64,000 nucleotides of DNA from Sulfitobacter sp. F26169L (lineage in GTDB: Bacteria; Pseudomonadota; Alphaproteobacteria; Rhodobacterales; Rhodobacteraceae): the NCBI RefSeq assembly GCF_026410285.1, contig NZ_JAPMLP010000008.1, positions 1-64,000 of the forward strand. The letters run 5' to 3'. Positions 56,700 through 64,000 of the stretch are shown piece after piece; the first letter of the stretch is position 1; each line of letters opens with the position of its first letter. The position numbers and the translations under genes were made by a program. The notes under the pieces were generated by a model. That model saw nothing but the letters and a program-made list of their open reading frames with translations, searched no databases and had not been told where the DNA came from.

Positions 56700-57736
56700 G
56701 ACGCGGGTGTGTCCAGTCCGGCCAGTCTCTGCACCTCGGCATCCGAATTTCCCAACTCCCGTTCAACCCATTCAGGATCAAAGATAGTGCTCAGATACCG
56801 CGAGCCCGAGTCGTGGATAATCGCGACGACAGTTTTACCGCGCAACGTGTCTTGCATGCTGCGCACTGCCTCCAGCACCCCACCGCCGGAACCACCAACC
56901 AAAAACCCTTCTCGCGCCACCGCCCGCCTGCATCCGGCGACACAGGTGACATCCGCCACACGCACCAGATCATCGAAAATTTGACCTTTCGCCAGATCAG
57001 GAATGCGCCCTGCGCCCATTCCGGAAATCTTGCGGGGTCCGGCGGCGCCTTCAAAAAGTGTGCTGCCTTGTGCGTCAACCGCTACAACCTTGGTTTCCCG
57101 CCCCATGCGGCGCAGATAATCCCTACAGCCACGCGCCGTTCCTGTGCTTGAACAGGCGACAAAAAGATAATCGATTTGACCCTGCATCGCGGCGTCAATC
57201 TCGGCAATCGTTCCCGCCTCGTGGGATGCAGGGTTGTCGGTATTGGCGTATTGGTTGGGCCAGAAACAGTCCGGTGAAGCCTCCAGCAACGCCGCGACAC
57301 GTTCCAGACGCGCAGCCAGAAAATCACCTTCAATAGGCTGATCGACCAATTCGATTTTTCCACCCAAGGCGCGGATGATAGCCACATTTTGCGCCTGCGC
57401 ATTGGGATCGACAACGCAGATGAATTTCAAACCATGCACTGCGCAGGTCTGCGCCAGCCCAATACCCATGTTGCCCGATGACGATTCCACTACCGTGTCA
57501 CCAACGCAGAGACGACCATCCGCAAGCGCCTGTTCAATCATGAACCGGGCGGGCCGATCTTTTGCGCTGCCGCCAGGGTTCATAGATTCGACTTTCGCGA
57601 TCAGGTTAACATCCGGCACATCAAGATACCGATTTAGCCGCACCATAGGCGTCTGCCCTACTAAATCGAGAACGTCATCGGCAATGCGTGCGAAAGGGTT
57701 GTTTGTGTCAGACGTTAAGGTTGGATTGGCGCGCAT
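56696..57736 (-). CDS. PLP-dependent SbnA-like enzyme (cysteine synthase family)
   Basis: A 346-residue fold-type II PLP enzyme. Lys59 in 'NPGGSAKDRPA' binds the cofactor. 'ESSSGNMGIGLAQTCA' is the substrate-loop Asn-containing segment and 'CSSTGTARGCRDYL' the phosphate loop. 'VGGSGGGVLEAV' lies near 285. Among cysteine synthase relatives it is closest in style to SbnA, which joins O-phosphoserine to glutamate to make N-(1-amino-1-carboxy-2-ethyl)-glutamate, a diaminopropionate precursor. Ordinary O-acetylserine sulfhydrylase activity is less likely because of the operon. It overlaps the SerK-like gene by 22 nt. Confidence 0.8.
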   Translation of the reverse strand: MRANPTLTSDTNNPFARIADDVLDLVGQTPMVRLNRYLDVPDVNLIAKVESMNPGGSAKDRPARFMIEQALADGRLCVGDTVVESSSGNMGIGLAQTCAVHGLKFICVVDPNAQAQNVAIIRALGGKIELVDQPIEGDFLAARLERVAALLEASPDCFWPNQYANTDNPASHEAGTIAEIDAAMQGQIDYLFVACSSTGTARGCRDYLRRMGRETKVVAVDAQGSTLFEGAAGPRKISGMGAGRIPDLAKGQIFDDLVRVADVTCVAGCRRAVAREGFLVGGSGGGVLEAVRSMQDTLRGKTVVAIIHDSGSRYLSTIFDPEWVERELGNSDAEVQRLAGLDTPAS

Positions 57737-58179
57737 GGGCTTTCCTTTTCGACCTGTGTCAATACAGGTTCACGAATATCAAAATTGTCTGTAAACAGAT
57801 CCGCAAGAGGCATCCCCATTAGGGGCACAGCGAATTTCAGCATGTGCCGGGACGTTTTGATCGGCAACATCTGGTTGCTTGCTGCGGCGCTGCGAATGAT
57901 CTCTCGGGTCACCACCTCGCCCTCGCGCCATGAATCCACTTCGACCAAACTACGGTCATCGTAATCCACCACGACACAGGGCAAAAAATCCACTTCCAGC
58001 AGACGCAACGCGTGATACCGATGATGCCCGTCCAATAGCGTCTTACAGCCACGCGCAACAATCAAAGGCCGCTTGATAACTCGGTCTGTGACGATAGCGG
58101 TCATGATGTGATCGACATGGCTTGCGTCCACCTCTTCGTGAGGCGACACGTCCGCGATCGGAATTAGGTCCTGGTTCAT
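57715..58179 (-). CDS. Short ParB/sulfiredoxin-fold protein (SerK/SbnI-like)
   Basis: A 154-residue protein with the ParB N-terminal fold. Visible are 'RPLIVARGCKTLLDGHHRYHALRLL', with Asp50-Gly-His-His-Arg54 as the nucleotide/phosphate loop, and an acidic 'DYDDRSLVEVDSWREGE' segment. The free-serine kinases SerK and SbnI have this fold and produce O-phosphoserine, the substrate of SbnA. It is shorter than those (about 240-250) and lacks their C-terminal part. First gene of the operon; a chromosome partitioning role is unlikely because there is no DNA-binding domain or ParA. Confidence 0.72.
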   Translation of the reverse strand: MNQDLIPIADVSPHEEVDASHVDHIMTAIVTDRVIKRPLIVARGCKTLLDGHHRYHALRLLEVDFLPCVVVDYDDRSLVEVDSWREGEVVTREIIRSAAASNQMLPIKTSRHMLKFAVPLMGMPLADLFTDNFDIREPVLTQVEKESPCAPIQP

Positions 58180-58442
58180 CTCACTGTCCTTATCCGCTTA
58201 GAGCGCAGTGACGCATCCAACACTACGCGCCCTGATCCTCTATCATTGTCAGCTGTTATTCTTATGTTGTGTATCAGTTGTCATCCTAAGTGGCGCATCA
58301 ATTGCGCATGGACCATCCTTCAAGGGGATCGAATGGTAAGAATGCTAAACCAGAATAGCATTTCTAACGCACACGGCTTCCTGGCCAAATTTTGCAGGAA
58401 TATTTCAGATTGAGGTTGCACGGCTGAAAATAACGCCATACA

Positions 58443-58458
58443 CCATCCATATGGATGG
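58443..58458. promoter_or_regulatory. Perfect 16-bp palindrome overlapping a ribosome-binding site
   Basis: CCATCCATATGGATGG is an exact inverted repeat 8 nt upstream of the ribbon-helix-helix gene start; its last bases overlap the GGAG ribosome-binding site. Such a site fits autoregulation by the encoded dimeric regulator. Two weaker inverted repeats lie upstream in the same divergent region (GCGCA/TGCGC at 58293-58307 and AATGCTA/TAGCATT at 58341-58362). Confidence 0.6.
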
Positions 58459-58466
58459 AGTATTCA

Positions 58467-58883
58467 ATGAGTAACGTTAAACAACTGCGTGACAAGCAGC
58501 CCGAGAATGAAAAAATCACGATCAACCTTGGATTTGTCGACCTCGGTCGCATCGACCTGTTGGTTCAGGAAGGGTTTTATTCAAATCGAAGCGACCTGAT
58601 CCGCACAGCGATCCGCAACCAGTTGGAAAGCCACACCGGCGTTGTCAGCCAATCGTTGGAGCGCCACACGATGGAGTTGGGCCTGCGCGACTATTCCGCG
58701 TCCGATCTGGAAGCGTTGCGCGACGCCGGTGAGGTGCTGCACGTCAAGGTTGTCGGGCTTGCCCGTATTGGCGCAGATGTCACGCCGGAACTGGCGCTCC
58801 AGACCATCGGCTCCATCACCGTTCTGGGTGCCCTGCAGGCAAGCCCCGGAATCAAAAAGGCACTTGCGGACCGCATCAAATAG
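58467..58883 (+). CDS. Ribbon-helix-helix (CopG-type) regulator
   Basis: A 138-residue protein. Residues 15-55 form the ribbon-helix-helix ('KITINLGFVDLGRIDLLVQ' strand and helix, 'YSNRSDLIRTAIRNQLE' second helix). The C-terminal half ('LARIGADVTPELALQTIGSI', 'TVLGALQASP') is repetitive and hydrophobic and may be an oligomerisation or effector region. It probably represses its own operon through the palindrome at 58443. It is 29 nt upstream of the depolymerase gene. Confidence 0.8.
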   Translation: MSNVKQLRDKQPENEKITINLGFVDLGRIDLLVQEGFYSNRSDLIRTAIRNQLESHTGVVSQSLERHTMELGLRDYSASDLEALRDAGEVLHVKVVGLARIGADVTPELALQTIGSITVLGALQASPGIKKALADRIK

Positions 58884-58912
58884 GCTGCGCCACACCTAAA
58901 AAAGGAAACGAA

Positions 58913-60001
58913 ATGAAACTCTTTAACGTAGGCGCTCTGCGCCCTGCGGCTGATGACGCACGCCTGTCCGCTGCGAGCGATCTGGTGCAGCGCACCCTTG
59001 CCCAGCACGGGCTGTTGCCCGGCAGCCAGACTCCGCAATCGGGTTGTCTCCATAATGGGGGGCTGCCCAACGTGGATGGGCTGATGGCCCGATTTACGCA
59101 AAACAGCGGAGGATTCGCCCCTGCGCACACCGAAATCCCCGAGGGGGCCCAATTTTTACAGAAAACCTACACACATGCGGAAGGCAGCCGGATGTATCGA
59201 ACCTATATTCCGGCCTCGGCAGATATGGGCATCACGGGCGTTGTCATGATGTTACATGGATGCACCCAATCCCCCGAAGACTTTGCGGCTGGCACTGGAA
59301 TGAATGCTCTTGCAGAACAGCATCGGATTGCAGTGGTCTATCCGGCGCAATCGCGCGGCGACAATGCGCAGTCATGCTGGAACTGGTTCAGCCGCGGCGA
59401 CCAGCAGCGCGGCCGCGGAGAACCCGCGATACTGGCGGGATTAGCGTCTCAAATCTGTGGCTTTCATGGCGTTGAGCGGGACCGCACCTTTGTGGCCGGA
59501 TTGTCCGCAGGCGGCGCGATGGCGAGTATTTTGGGAGAAACTTATCCGGATGTCTTTGCTGCTGTCGGGACCCACTCCGGTTTACCGGTCGGTGCCGCCA
59601 AGGACATCCCATCGGCTTTCGCTGCGATGGGCGGCAAAATTCTGGATACGCCGATCCGCGCCCGCAACGAAACGCGGGTCCGAACAATCGTTTTTCACGG
59701 CACAGCCGATGCGACTGTCAGTCCGAAAAACAGCGACATTATCGTGCAGCGTGCCTTGGGCACCAACATGAGCCAAAGCATCGAGACAAACGAACAGGGT
59801 CAAGAAAACGGACGCAGCTTTACACGGTACATATCAACCGACACGGACGGCACTGCTGTGGTGGAATACTGGCGCATTGACGGACAGGGCCATGCATGGT
59901 CGGGCGGATCGAACGCCGGAACCTACACTGACCCGAAAGGTCCGGATGCCAGCGCCGAGATGCTGCGGTTCTTTTTTGACAACGCCGATGAGGTTAATTG
60001 A
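58913..60001 (+). CDS. PHB-depolymerase-family esterase
   Basis: A 362-residue alpha/beta-hydrolase of the LpqC/PHB-depolymerase (catalytic domain type 1) group. The oxyanion segment is 'VVMMLHGCTQSPEDFA' and the nucleophile Ser198 is in the lipase box 'GLSAGGAM'. Acidic 'HGTADATVSPKN' and His in 'DGQGHAWSGG' complete the triad. No signal peptide is evident, so it is probably cytosolic and acts on polyester oligomers or other esters. AAGGAAACG precedes the ATG. It is followed 1 nt later by the C45-type gene. Confidence 0.88.
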   Translation: MKLFNVGALRPAADDARLSAASDLVQRTLAQHGLLPGSQTPQSGCLHNGGLPNVDGLMARFTQNSGGFAPAHTEIPEGAQFLQKTYTHAEGSRMYRTYIPASADMGITGVVMMLHGCTQSPEDFAAGTGMNALAEQHRIAVVYPAQSRGDNAQSCWNWFSRGDQQRGRGEPAILAGLASQICGFHGVERDRTFVAGLSAGGAMASILGETYPDVFAAVGTHSGLPVGAAKDIPSAFAAMGGKILDTPIRARNETRVRTIVFHGTADATVSPKNSDIIVQRALGTNMSQSIETNEQGQENGRSFTRYISTDTDGTAVVEYWRIDGQGHAWSGGSNAGTYTDPKGPDASAEMLRFFFDNADEVN

Positions 60002-60002
60002 A

Positions 60003-61127
60003 ATGACACCCATGACATTCGACGCAGTGAAAGAAGCAAAGCCAGGCCCGAAATGGAAGGGACGCTGGAACCGTTCCTGGCCCGCTTACGAGGCTTGGTT
60101 TATCGCAAATGGCGGTGACAAAGGGCCAACCACGGTGCAATGCCGGGACGCGTTAAAGCGGTATATGCCCGAACTGGTATCCCTCTATGACAGACTGGTA
60201 TTGATTTCAGGCGGTTCAGACCGCGCTGCGCGATTTTTGTCGACGTGGTGCCCGCCGTGTTATCTTGGAGGTTGCTCGCTTGCCGCTGTCGCCGACAAGG
60301 ACGAGGTGCGCCTTGTGCGTAATTACGACCTGTCACCGGAACTGAATGAAGGGTTGTTGCTCCATAGTTCGTGGACCGGCCGCCCTGTCATGGGCATGGT
60401 CGAATTTCTTTGGGGGTTGTCCGATGGTATCAACGATGCGGGGCTCAGCGTCGCACTCGCTTACGGGGGCCGCTCGGAGACCGCTGAGGGGTTCGGGATC
60501 ACGACGATCCTGCGATATGTGCTGGAGACTTGCGATACCGTGGCACAAGCAATTGCGGCGTTTGGGCGTGTGCCGTCGCACATGGCATATAATCTGGTGC
60601 TTGCCGATGCATCAGGGCGGACGGCCAGCTTAGAGTTGTCTCCCGGCGGTGGGGTCAAAATTATGCCCAATGCTATTGCCACCAACCATCAAAGTGGCCC
60701 GAAGCCCGCTGAGCGGCCTTCGTTTACACGCAGTTTCGAGCGACTTGAATATCTTGATGGTCTACGTGCAACACCGGCTGAGCTGAACAAGGCGTTCCTC
60801 CGTGCGCCGTTGATACAAGACCGCTATTCTCACGGCTTCGGCACGTTGTTTACGGCTGAATACGATCCCAATCGGCGAACGCTTGGCCTTACGATCAAAG
60901 GGGAACGCTGGGATCAATCGCTTCATGGATTTGAGGAAGGACAGAGGACTGTAAACTATGCCGATAATGGGCCGACCTTGCCAGGCGAAATTCAAGAGAC
61001 GGTGCCGGATTGGTCTGCTGCGGCCATGATCGACTGGCAGCGGTTAGCCTCGGATTATGCCAAAGGCGCGGGGCGACCTGTTGTCGAGTATTTGCCGTCG
61101 TCGACAGAGGTGAAAGACGTGGCCTGA
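60003..61127 (+). CDS. C45-type acyltransferase/amidohydrolase (Ntn hydrolase)
   Basis: A 374-residue protein resembling acyl-CoA:6-aminopenicillanate acyltransferase-like Ntn hydrolases. The likely autocatalytic nucleophile is Cys91 in 'CYLGGCSLAAV', followed by 'VRLVRNYD' and 'GINDAGLSVALAYGG' as in the family. The frame is open to 59877 but that part overlaps the depolymerase gene; ATG 60003 (or 60012) is preferred. Co-transcription with an esterase and RHH regulator suggests acyl-chain or amide substrates; the true substrate is unknown. Confidence 0.8.
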   Translation: MTPMTFDAVKEAKPGPKWKGRWNRSWPAYEAWFIANGGDKGPTTVQCRDALKRYMPELVSLYDRLVLISGGSDRAARFLSTWCPPCYLGGCSLAAVADKDEVRLVRNYDLSPELNEGLLLHSSWTGRPVMGMVEFLWGLSDGINDAGLSVALAYGGRSETAEGFGITTILRYVLETCDTVAQAIAAFGRVPSHMAYNLVLADASGRTASLELSPGGGVKIMPNAIATNHQSGPKPAERPSFTRSFERLEYLDGLRATPAELNKAFLRAPLIQDRYSHGFGTLFTAEYDPNRRTLGLTIKGERWDQSLHGFEEGQRTVNYADNGPTLPGEIQETVPDWSAAAMIDWQRLASDYAKGAGRPVVEYLPSSTEVKDVA

Positions 61128-61319
61128 TCTCTGCCCCGCGTCAAATGCTCTTGCTCATGCCGTCGGATATCGTTCCGGTCCCCGATGGCATGTGCATTGG
61201 GATCTACTGACGATATCCTCAGGTTATCGAAACCTCGATGCGACCGCCTCTCTCAACAAAAGCCCTTCGTCTGATTAATCGTAAAAAAAGCATGGCAACA
61301 ACAGCAGTCATGGCACTCG

Positions 61320-61661
61320 CTAATCGCTTCGTCGTTCCAATTCTGCCCGAAGCAACGCAAAGTTCCGATTATTTGCCTTAAATACCAGATCGAAGATATC
61401 CCCGATAAGCGGCACCGCTCCTATGAAAAAGTCAAAACCGGTGTTGGCAACCATCCGGCCGAGCGTGCGCTTTCTCGCACCAAGCCTTTGGGCGCGATAG
61501 ATCAGATATGCCGATGGCCCCAGACTCGCCAGATCGCCCACACCCGGAATGATGCCCACCACTGAATCCCATCCAAACCGGATGGGCGTTCCCGGTATTC
61601 GGTATCGACTGTCCAGCAAGGTTGAAAGCCGGTCAAGTTTTTCAATCTCCGTGGCTGACAT
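61320..61661 (-). CDS. DUF4112 membrane protein
   Basis: A 113-residue protein of the DUF4112 family with 'LLDSRYRIPGTPIRFGWDS', 'GIIPGVGDLASLG' and 'GAVPLIGDIFDLVFKANNRN'. The two Gly/Pro-rich, hydrophobic segments are diagnostic. Function unknown; often next to stress and membrane genes, as here. Confidence 0.88.
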   Translation of the reverse strand: MSATEIEKLDRLSTLLDSRYRIPGTPIRFGWDSVVGIIPGVGDLASLGPSAYLIYRAQRLGARKRTLGRMVANTGFDFFIGAVPLIGDIFDLVFKANNRNFALLRAELERRSD

Positions 61662-61667
61662 GCGCGA

Positions 61668-61826
61668 TTAGTCGCGCGCAACGATATAGATTGCATGCAC
61701 CAGCCCCGGAATGTAGCCAAGGATCGTCAGTAAGATATTCAGCCAAAAGTGCTTTCCGATGCCGACCTTAAAAAATACGCCCAGTGGTGGAATAATGACC
61801 GATAAGATGATGCGGATGATATCCAT
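61668..61826 (-). CDS. YqaE/Pmp3-family small membrane protein
   Basis: A 52-residue protein with two hydrophobic helices reading MDIIRIILSVIIPPLGVF near the start and a C-terminal half with 'LGYIPGLVHAIYIV'. This is the Pmp3/YqaE pattern ('PPLGVFF' followed by a GxxPG turn), linked to membrane potential and salt/cold stress. It was missed by ORF length cut-offs. It is upstream of DUF4112 and 6 nt apart, so they form a small operon. Confidence 0.9.
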   Translation of the reverse strand: MDIIRIILSVIIPPLGVFFKVGIGKHFWLNILLTILGYIPGLVHAIYIVARD

Positions 61827-61927
61827 GCTTTTACTTTCTTTCAGGTAGGTCTACGCTGAAAACACGAAGTCGGGTAGTTAGGCAATATAATAACAATACC
61901 CTGACTTAATCCATGTTAAGAATATGA

Positions 61928-62695
61928 ATGAATGATAATTATAAAAGCTGCCTTGTCAGCAGGCTATCGCGCTTCGTCACTCTGACGGAAGCTGAATGCG
62001 CGTTTATTGCCCTTATGGAGGCAGACGAGAATGATTGCCGTAAAGGGCGTCCCGTCCTTGCCGTAGGCGATACGACCGAGGGCGTCATTGTGCTGAAGTC
62101 GGGGTGGGCGGTCGTCAAAGCCGACAGTTCAGATGGCCGCAGTCAAATCTTGCGGGTCTATTTGCCCGGAGAGGTCATGGGGCTGGCAGAGATCGGATCA
62201 ACCCACGCCAATCATCGTATCGTTATGCAAACAGATGGCAAGATTTGTCCATTCCCCCGCAGCGGTCTGGCACCGTTGTTTTCGGACTATCCCAGACTTG
62301 GGGCATTGCTGGCAGCTTTGGGCAGCCTTGACCAAATTGCCTTGCGCCATCACGCCAGCAGCCTCGCCTCTATGGATGCGGCAAACAAGCTCAAGTTCTG
62401 GCTCCTTCAGCTTAGATCAAGACTGGAAGTTGCAAACGTCGGTCTCGGGAACCGGTTTCGTGTTCCTTTCAGTCAGGTCGAGATCGGTCAGGCCGTCGGT
62501 TTGACATCGATCTATGTGAACAAGTTGCTACGAAAATTTGTTGAGGAGGGAGCTATCGAAGTCGAACGGCCCTATGTTCGTTTGCTGAAACGCGATGAGT
62601 GGGAAAAGGACTGCGAGTTTGTAAACGCGTTTCATGACATGGACACGTCATGGTTTCCGGCGGCGAAGGACGATACTGCAAACGCGACGTCGTAA
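61928..62695 (+). CDS. Crp/Fnr-family transcriptional regulator
   Basis: A 255-residue regulator. An N-terminal cyclic-nucleotide-binding-like beta-barrel (about 10-130, 'GVIVLKSGWAVVKADSSDGRSQIL', 'GEVMGLAEIG') precedes a winged helix with 'QVEIGQAVGLTSIYVNKLLR' near 190. No Fnr-type iron-sulfur cysteine cluster is seen. It is divergent from YqaE-DUF4112 by about 100 nt, and converges with the YciE-like gene. A role in stress control of this cluster is inferred. Confidence 0.88.
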   Translation: MNDNYKSCLVSRLSRFVTLTEAECAFIALMEADENDCRKGRPVLAVGDTTEGVIVLKSGWAVVKADSSDGRSQILRVYLPGEVMGLAEIGSTHANHRIVMQTDGKICPFPRSGLAPLFSDYPRLGALLAALGSLDQIALRHHASSLASMDAANKLKFWLLQLRSRLEVANVGLGNRFRVPFSQVEIGQAVGLTSIYVNKLLRKFVEEGAIEVERPYVRLLKRDEWEKDCEFVNAFHDMDTSWFPAAKDDTANATS

Positions 62696-62709
62696 TCACC
62701 CCTGCCCCA

Positions 62710-63207
62710 TTAATGGCGCGCTTGTTCGTTGATATTATCCGTGGCAAGCCGCATCATCGTGTGATCATCATCATGGGATGCGGCAAGACAGATTTTTAGC
62801 GCCATCAAATCCTGATCCAGCTCTAGGTGGTCGGCAAAGGCAACGAGAGAGGCATATCCGGCGATAGCGTAATGCGCCAAACGCTGATATTGAATGATGA
62901 TCATCGCATCTTTAGTCGTTTCTTCCCCGATGAACTCTTCCAACGCTTGAGCACGAGCGTCCTTCACAAGTCCCTCCATACCTTCGCAATGTGTTCCCAT
63001 GATCTCTTCCTCATGGCCGACCGCGATATTTTCCAAGGTAGCAATCCCCTCACTTATATTGCCAACTCCTGCGCGCAACGCATGAACAAGTCTTCGGTTT
63101 CGGGCCACTTGTCCCAGCGCTTTGGTGACATCAAGTGCCTGTGTATTTGCGCTATAAAGGTCTTTGAGTTGCTCGATGTAGAGGTCTTCCAATGTGTCGA
63201 TACGCAT
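62710..63207 (-). CDS. YciE-family ferritin-like protein (DUF892)
   Basis: A 165-residue four-helix-bundle protein starting 'MRIDTLEDLYIEQLKDLYSA', the DUF892/YciE signature. Carboxylate residues on helices ('EEEIMGTHCEGM', 'HYAIAGYASL') suit a di-iron site. ATG 63207 has AAAGGACTC upstream; a frame to 63276 has no start signal. YciE proteins are induced in osmotic/general stress. Confidence 0.88.
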   Translation of the reverse strand: MRIDTLEDLYIEQLKDLYSANTQALDVTKALGQVARNRRLVHALRAGVGNISEGIATLENIAVGHEEEIMGTHCEGMEGLVKDARAQALEEFIGEETTKDAMIIIQYQRLAHYAIAGYASLVAFADHLELDQDLMALKICLAASHDDDHTMMRLATDNINEQARH

Positions 63208-63404
63208 CGCGAGTCCTTTCAATATCTCCCGCCACGCTATCGCATATAGACCAACACGACAGGGAGCATCTGACAAGCATCGCTGGTTTCAGGGTTTTTG
63301 CTAAACCAGTTTAGCGTCTGCGGCCCACGGAACCAAAGCGATCACGTATAAGTTATCTTTAGAAAGCAGCAACCCCGCTGCGACACCGAAGGGAGACATC
63401 ACTT

Positions 63405-63473
63405 ATGCACAACGTTTTCTATCTCATTGGCCTTATTGTCGTCGTCTTGGCGATTATCGGCTTCGTATTTTGA
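63405..63473 (+). CDS. 22-residue single-span membrane peptide
   Basis: ATG 63405 to TGA 63473 encodes a peptide that is almost entirely hydrophobic after 'MHNVFYLIG', ending 'AIIGFVF'. GGGAG lies 9 nt upstream. It ends 20 nt before the DUF883-like gene, suggesting co-transcription. Similar tiny peptides occur before stress-linked membrane genes in alphaproteobacteria; function unknown. Confidence 0.6.
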   Translation: MHNVFYLIGLIVVVLAIIGFVF

Positions 63474-63493
63474 ACCTTAAAGGGAGTGATAAC

Positions 63494-63973
63494 ATGACAA
63501 CCGATAATAACAAAAATGCTGGCCAAACCTCTTCAACCAAATCACAAGTCGAAGAAAGCGCATCGAATTTAGCAGAGCAAGGTAAGGCGGCGGCTGGCAA
63601 GCTGGCGCAAGACGCGACTTCGGCTGCGGCGCAACAGGCGGACGCCGCCAAGTCATCCGTCGCGGATGAGGTGTCTGGCGTGGCCTCTGCCCTACGCACC
63701 GCAGCCGAAGAAATGCGCAGTGGGTCGCCACAGGAACGGACATTCGGTCAAATTGCCGAAGGACTGGCAGACGCGTCTGATGCAATGCGCGAAAAAGACC
63801 TAAGCACGATGGTGCAAGACGTCAGTGCGTTCGCACGTAAGAACCCGATGGTTTTCTTGGGGGGTGCTGCGTTGATCGGTTTTGCAGCGACACGCTTCGC
63901 GAAAGCGTCAGGTGATACGTCAAACGATGTGACACACACAACACCAACCACATACCGGAGTGACTTTTCATGA
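63494..63973 (+). CDS. DUF883-like membrane-associated protein
   Basis: A 159-residue protein. Residues 1-115 are Ala/Gln/Lys-rich and probably coiled coil ('SNLAEQGKAAAGKLAQDATSA'). A hydrophobic segment near 120-138 ('NPMVFLGGAALIGFAATRF') anchors it; this is like ElaB/YqjD (DUF883) proteins, which bind ribosomes at the membrane in stationary phase. AAAGGGAGTG precedes ATG 63494. It overlaps the next gene by 4 nt. Confidence 0.75.
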   Translation: MTTDNNKNAGQTSSTKSQVEESASNLAEQGKAAAGKLAQDATSAAAQQADAAKSSVADEVSGVASALRTAAEEMRSGSPQERTFGQIAEGLADASDAMREKDLSTMVQDVSAFARKNPMVFLGGAALIGFAATRFAKASGDTSNDVTHTTPTTYRSDFS

Positions 63974-64000
63974 GCGATCATAACACAAACAAGAGCGCTG
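63970..64000 (+). CDS. Start of a further gene, cut by the window edge
   Basis: ATG 63970 overlaps the previous stop (ATGA) and is followed by ten codons beginning 'MSDHNTNKSA' that run off the window. By position a YqjE/phage-holin-family membrane protein is likely, but nothing in the visible codons proves it. Confidence 0.5.
   Translation, partial: MSDHNTNKSA

Noticed and set aside
57715..58179. Plasmid or chromosome partitioning ParB
   Set aside because: Only the N-terminal ParB fold is present, with no helix-turn-helix domain, no ParA neighbour and no parS-like repeats; the operon context points to small-molecule metabolism.
1..64000. CRISPR arrays, prophage, intact insertion sequences
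   Set aside because: No regularly spaced direct repeats, no cas, phage structural or transposase genes were seen on either strand.

Overview
The window reads as chromosomal DNA of an alphaproteobacterium of the Rhodobacterales (Roseobacter group). The evidence is the smoEFGK-smoS-mtlK polyol operon, a clustered Entner-Doudoroff operon, a phoR-pstSCAB-phoU-phoB locus, an ArsR/Acr3/ArsC set and an overall protein style typical of that group. This placement is inferred from gene content and not from a marker gene: no rRNA, tRNA, CRISPR array or intact transposase was seen.

Layout. 1-17.9 kb (almost all minus strand) is a complete polyol catabolism locus. It has a LacI regulator, an ABC importer for sorbitol/mannitol (SmoE, F, G, K), sorbitol and mannitol dehydrogenases and a small P-loop kinase. 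These are followed upstream by gap-zwf-edd-eda-pgi, a fructokinase and a ROK regulator. Polyol enters, is oxidised to fructose, phosphorylated, isomerised to glucose-6-phosphate and sent through the Entner-Doudoroff route. Three classes of palindromic operator are visible. 18-25.6 kb holds oxidoreductases (two SDRs, a zinc-type ADH-like enzyme, a luciferase-like monooxygenase) with AraC and LysR regulators, plus two decayed genes. 25.6-32.7 kb is the phosphate regulon locus with a clear Pho box. 33.6-36.1 kb is an arsenic operon, and 36.1-37.8 kb is glnK-amt. 37.8-45.8 kb is gene-poor, with several pseudogenes (LysR, SDR, AraC, acyl-CoA synthetase C-terminus). It also holds a PACE-type transporter and a divergent pair made of a winged-helix/TPR regulator and an exported His-rich TPR protein. 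45.8-49.6 kb carries a DJ-1/PfpI protein, an NAD(P)-binding protein and a polar amino acid ABC transporter. 50.2-53.7 kb has an orphan PAS histidine kinase and a large KatE-type catalase.

The most unusual locus is 53.7-58.2 kb. Four minus-strand genes with overlapping ends encode a short ParB/SerK-like protein (compare SbnI), an SbnA-like cysteine synthase homologue, an FAD/NAD(P)-binding protein and a PLP-dependent type III-fold decarboxylase (compare SbnH). This combination resembles the diaminopropionate-forming half of siderophore pathways but lacks SbnB and any NIS synthetase. It is a candidate for an undescribed small-molecule pathway. Divergent to it is a plus-strand set: ribbon-helix-helix regulator, PHB-depolymerase-family esterase and C45-type acyltransferase. 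The window ends (61.3-64 kb) in a cluster of small stress/membrane proteins (DUF4112, YqaE/Pmp3, Crp-Fnr regulator, YciE-type ferritin-like, a 22-residue membrane peptide, DUF883-like, and the start of a further gene).
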